Positions 5,223-5,649 of a DNA stretch of 5,649 bases are shown in pieces. The stretch is from NCBI GenBank assembly GCA_903858055.1, contig CAIOHM010000284.1, forward strand, positions 1 through 5,649, given 5' to 3'. Both the position numbers and the translations under genes were made by a program. Source of the DNA: an uncultured delta proteobacterium. Its GTDB lineage: Bacteria; Myxococcota_A; Polyangia; Polyangiales; Polyangiaceae. Below the pieces are notes generated by a model. That model searched no databases. It had not been told where the DNA came from and worked only from the letters and a program-made list of their open reading frames with translations. Positions within the stretch are counted from its first letter, which is position 1; every line of letters starts with the position of its first letter.

Positions 5223-5270
5223 GCACGCGGCCGCTGCGGGGTGCCGTGTGGGCCCTGGGTGCGCTCCGCC

Positions 5271-5649
5271 ATGGCCTCCGAAACACGACGACCCCGCTAC
5301 GCCTTCGTGGACGCCTTGCGCGGCCTCGCGGCCACGGCGGTCATGCTCTACCACTTCACGCAGGGGGACCTCGCGCCCGGCTTCGAGAGGGCGCTCGGTC
5401 ACGCGGCGCTCGTGGGCGCGAAGCACGGTTGGCTCGGCGTGCACGTCTTCTTCGTGCTCTCGGGCTTCGTCATCGCGCACTCGGTCGGCGAGCGCGCCGT
5501 CACCTTCGCCGATGCCGCTCGCTTCGCCGTACGCCGCCAAGTGCGCCTCGACCCGAGCTACTGGCTCTCGCTCGCGCTCGCGGTGTTCCTCCCGTGGTTC
5601 TTCCTGCGCATCGGTTTCCAAGGGGCGCCGCCGCCGCCGCTGCGTGTGA
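5271..5649 (+). CDS. Acyltransferase 3 family membrane protein (partial, 3' end outside window)
   Basis: The first 126 residues of an inner-membrane acyltransferase (AT3 family, Pfam PF01757). Such proteins move acyl groups, often acetyl, onto extracytoplasmic sugars of lipopolysaccharide, exopolysaccharide, peptidoglycan or natural products. YAFVDALRGLAATAVMLYHF (10-29) is the first helix, with the R-x10-H motif formed by R17 and H28. GVHVFFVLSGFVIAHS (56-71) is the family's second helix signature. RRQVRLDPSYWLSLAL (88-103) contains the RxxR motif (R89, R92) before the third helix. The frame has no stop before the window ends, where about two thirds of a usual family member is still missing. 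I chose the ATG at 5271; in-frame GTG codons at 5241 and 5259 are alternatives, and none has a clear ribosome site. The 48-base gap to the upstream gene suggests co-transcription. The acceptor cannot be told from this part. Confidence 0.92.
   Translation, partial: MASETRRPRYAFVDALRGLAATAVMLYHFTQGDLAPGFERALGHAALVGAKHGWLGVHVFFVLSGFVIAHSVGERAVTFADAARFAVRRQVRLDPSYWLSLALAVFLPWFFLRIGFQGAPPPPLRV

Overview
The window is about 70% G+C and reads like a free-living, high-GC Gram-negative bacterium. A myxobacterium (Myxococcota, probably the Polyangiales side) is the best guess. This rests on three things: the GC-driven codon use, the style of the Rpn-like nuclease protein with its glutamate/arginine repeat, and secreted WXXGXW-repeat and outer-membrane barrel proteins. 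No ribosomal marker is present, so the placement is inference.

Layout, left to right. Positions 1-126 hold no gene I can support, only a hairpin at the very edge. A tRNA-Arg(CCT) gene lies on the minus strand at 127-199. Next, also on the minus strand, is a proton-coupled peptide transporter of the POT/PTR2 family (250-1593). A 153-base divergent spacer separates it from a plus-strand gene for a secreted His/Gly-rich protein with four WXXGXW motifs (1747-2523). A GC-rich palindromic hairpin follows. Then comes a plus-strand gene for an Rpn-like PD-(D/E)XK family protein (2659-3621), which converges on a minus-strand outer-membrane beta-barrel gene (3721-4314). A strong hairpin terminator lies between these two. 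The barrel gene is divergent from a secreted lytic-transglycosylase-like gene (4569-5222). An acyltransferase-3 membrane protein (5271 onward) follows 48 bases later and runs off the right edge.

Most genes look like independent chromosomal housekeeping or envelope functions rather than one system. The two plausible functional links are the transglycosylase/acyltransferase pair (same strand, 48-base gap, both potentially acting on the cell envelope) and the barrel/transglycosylase pair, which share one divergent regulatory region. That region (4315-4568) is the most interesting non-coding stretch. It contains four YACGYGY-like heptamers spaced 11, 21 and 11 bases apart, overlapping a 25-bp imperfect dyad, in a patch of lower G+C. 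This could be an operator for a regulator that binds one face of the helix. I found no CRISPR array, insertion sequence, integrase, phage module or clear new defence system, and I do not claim a previously undescribed system here.
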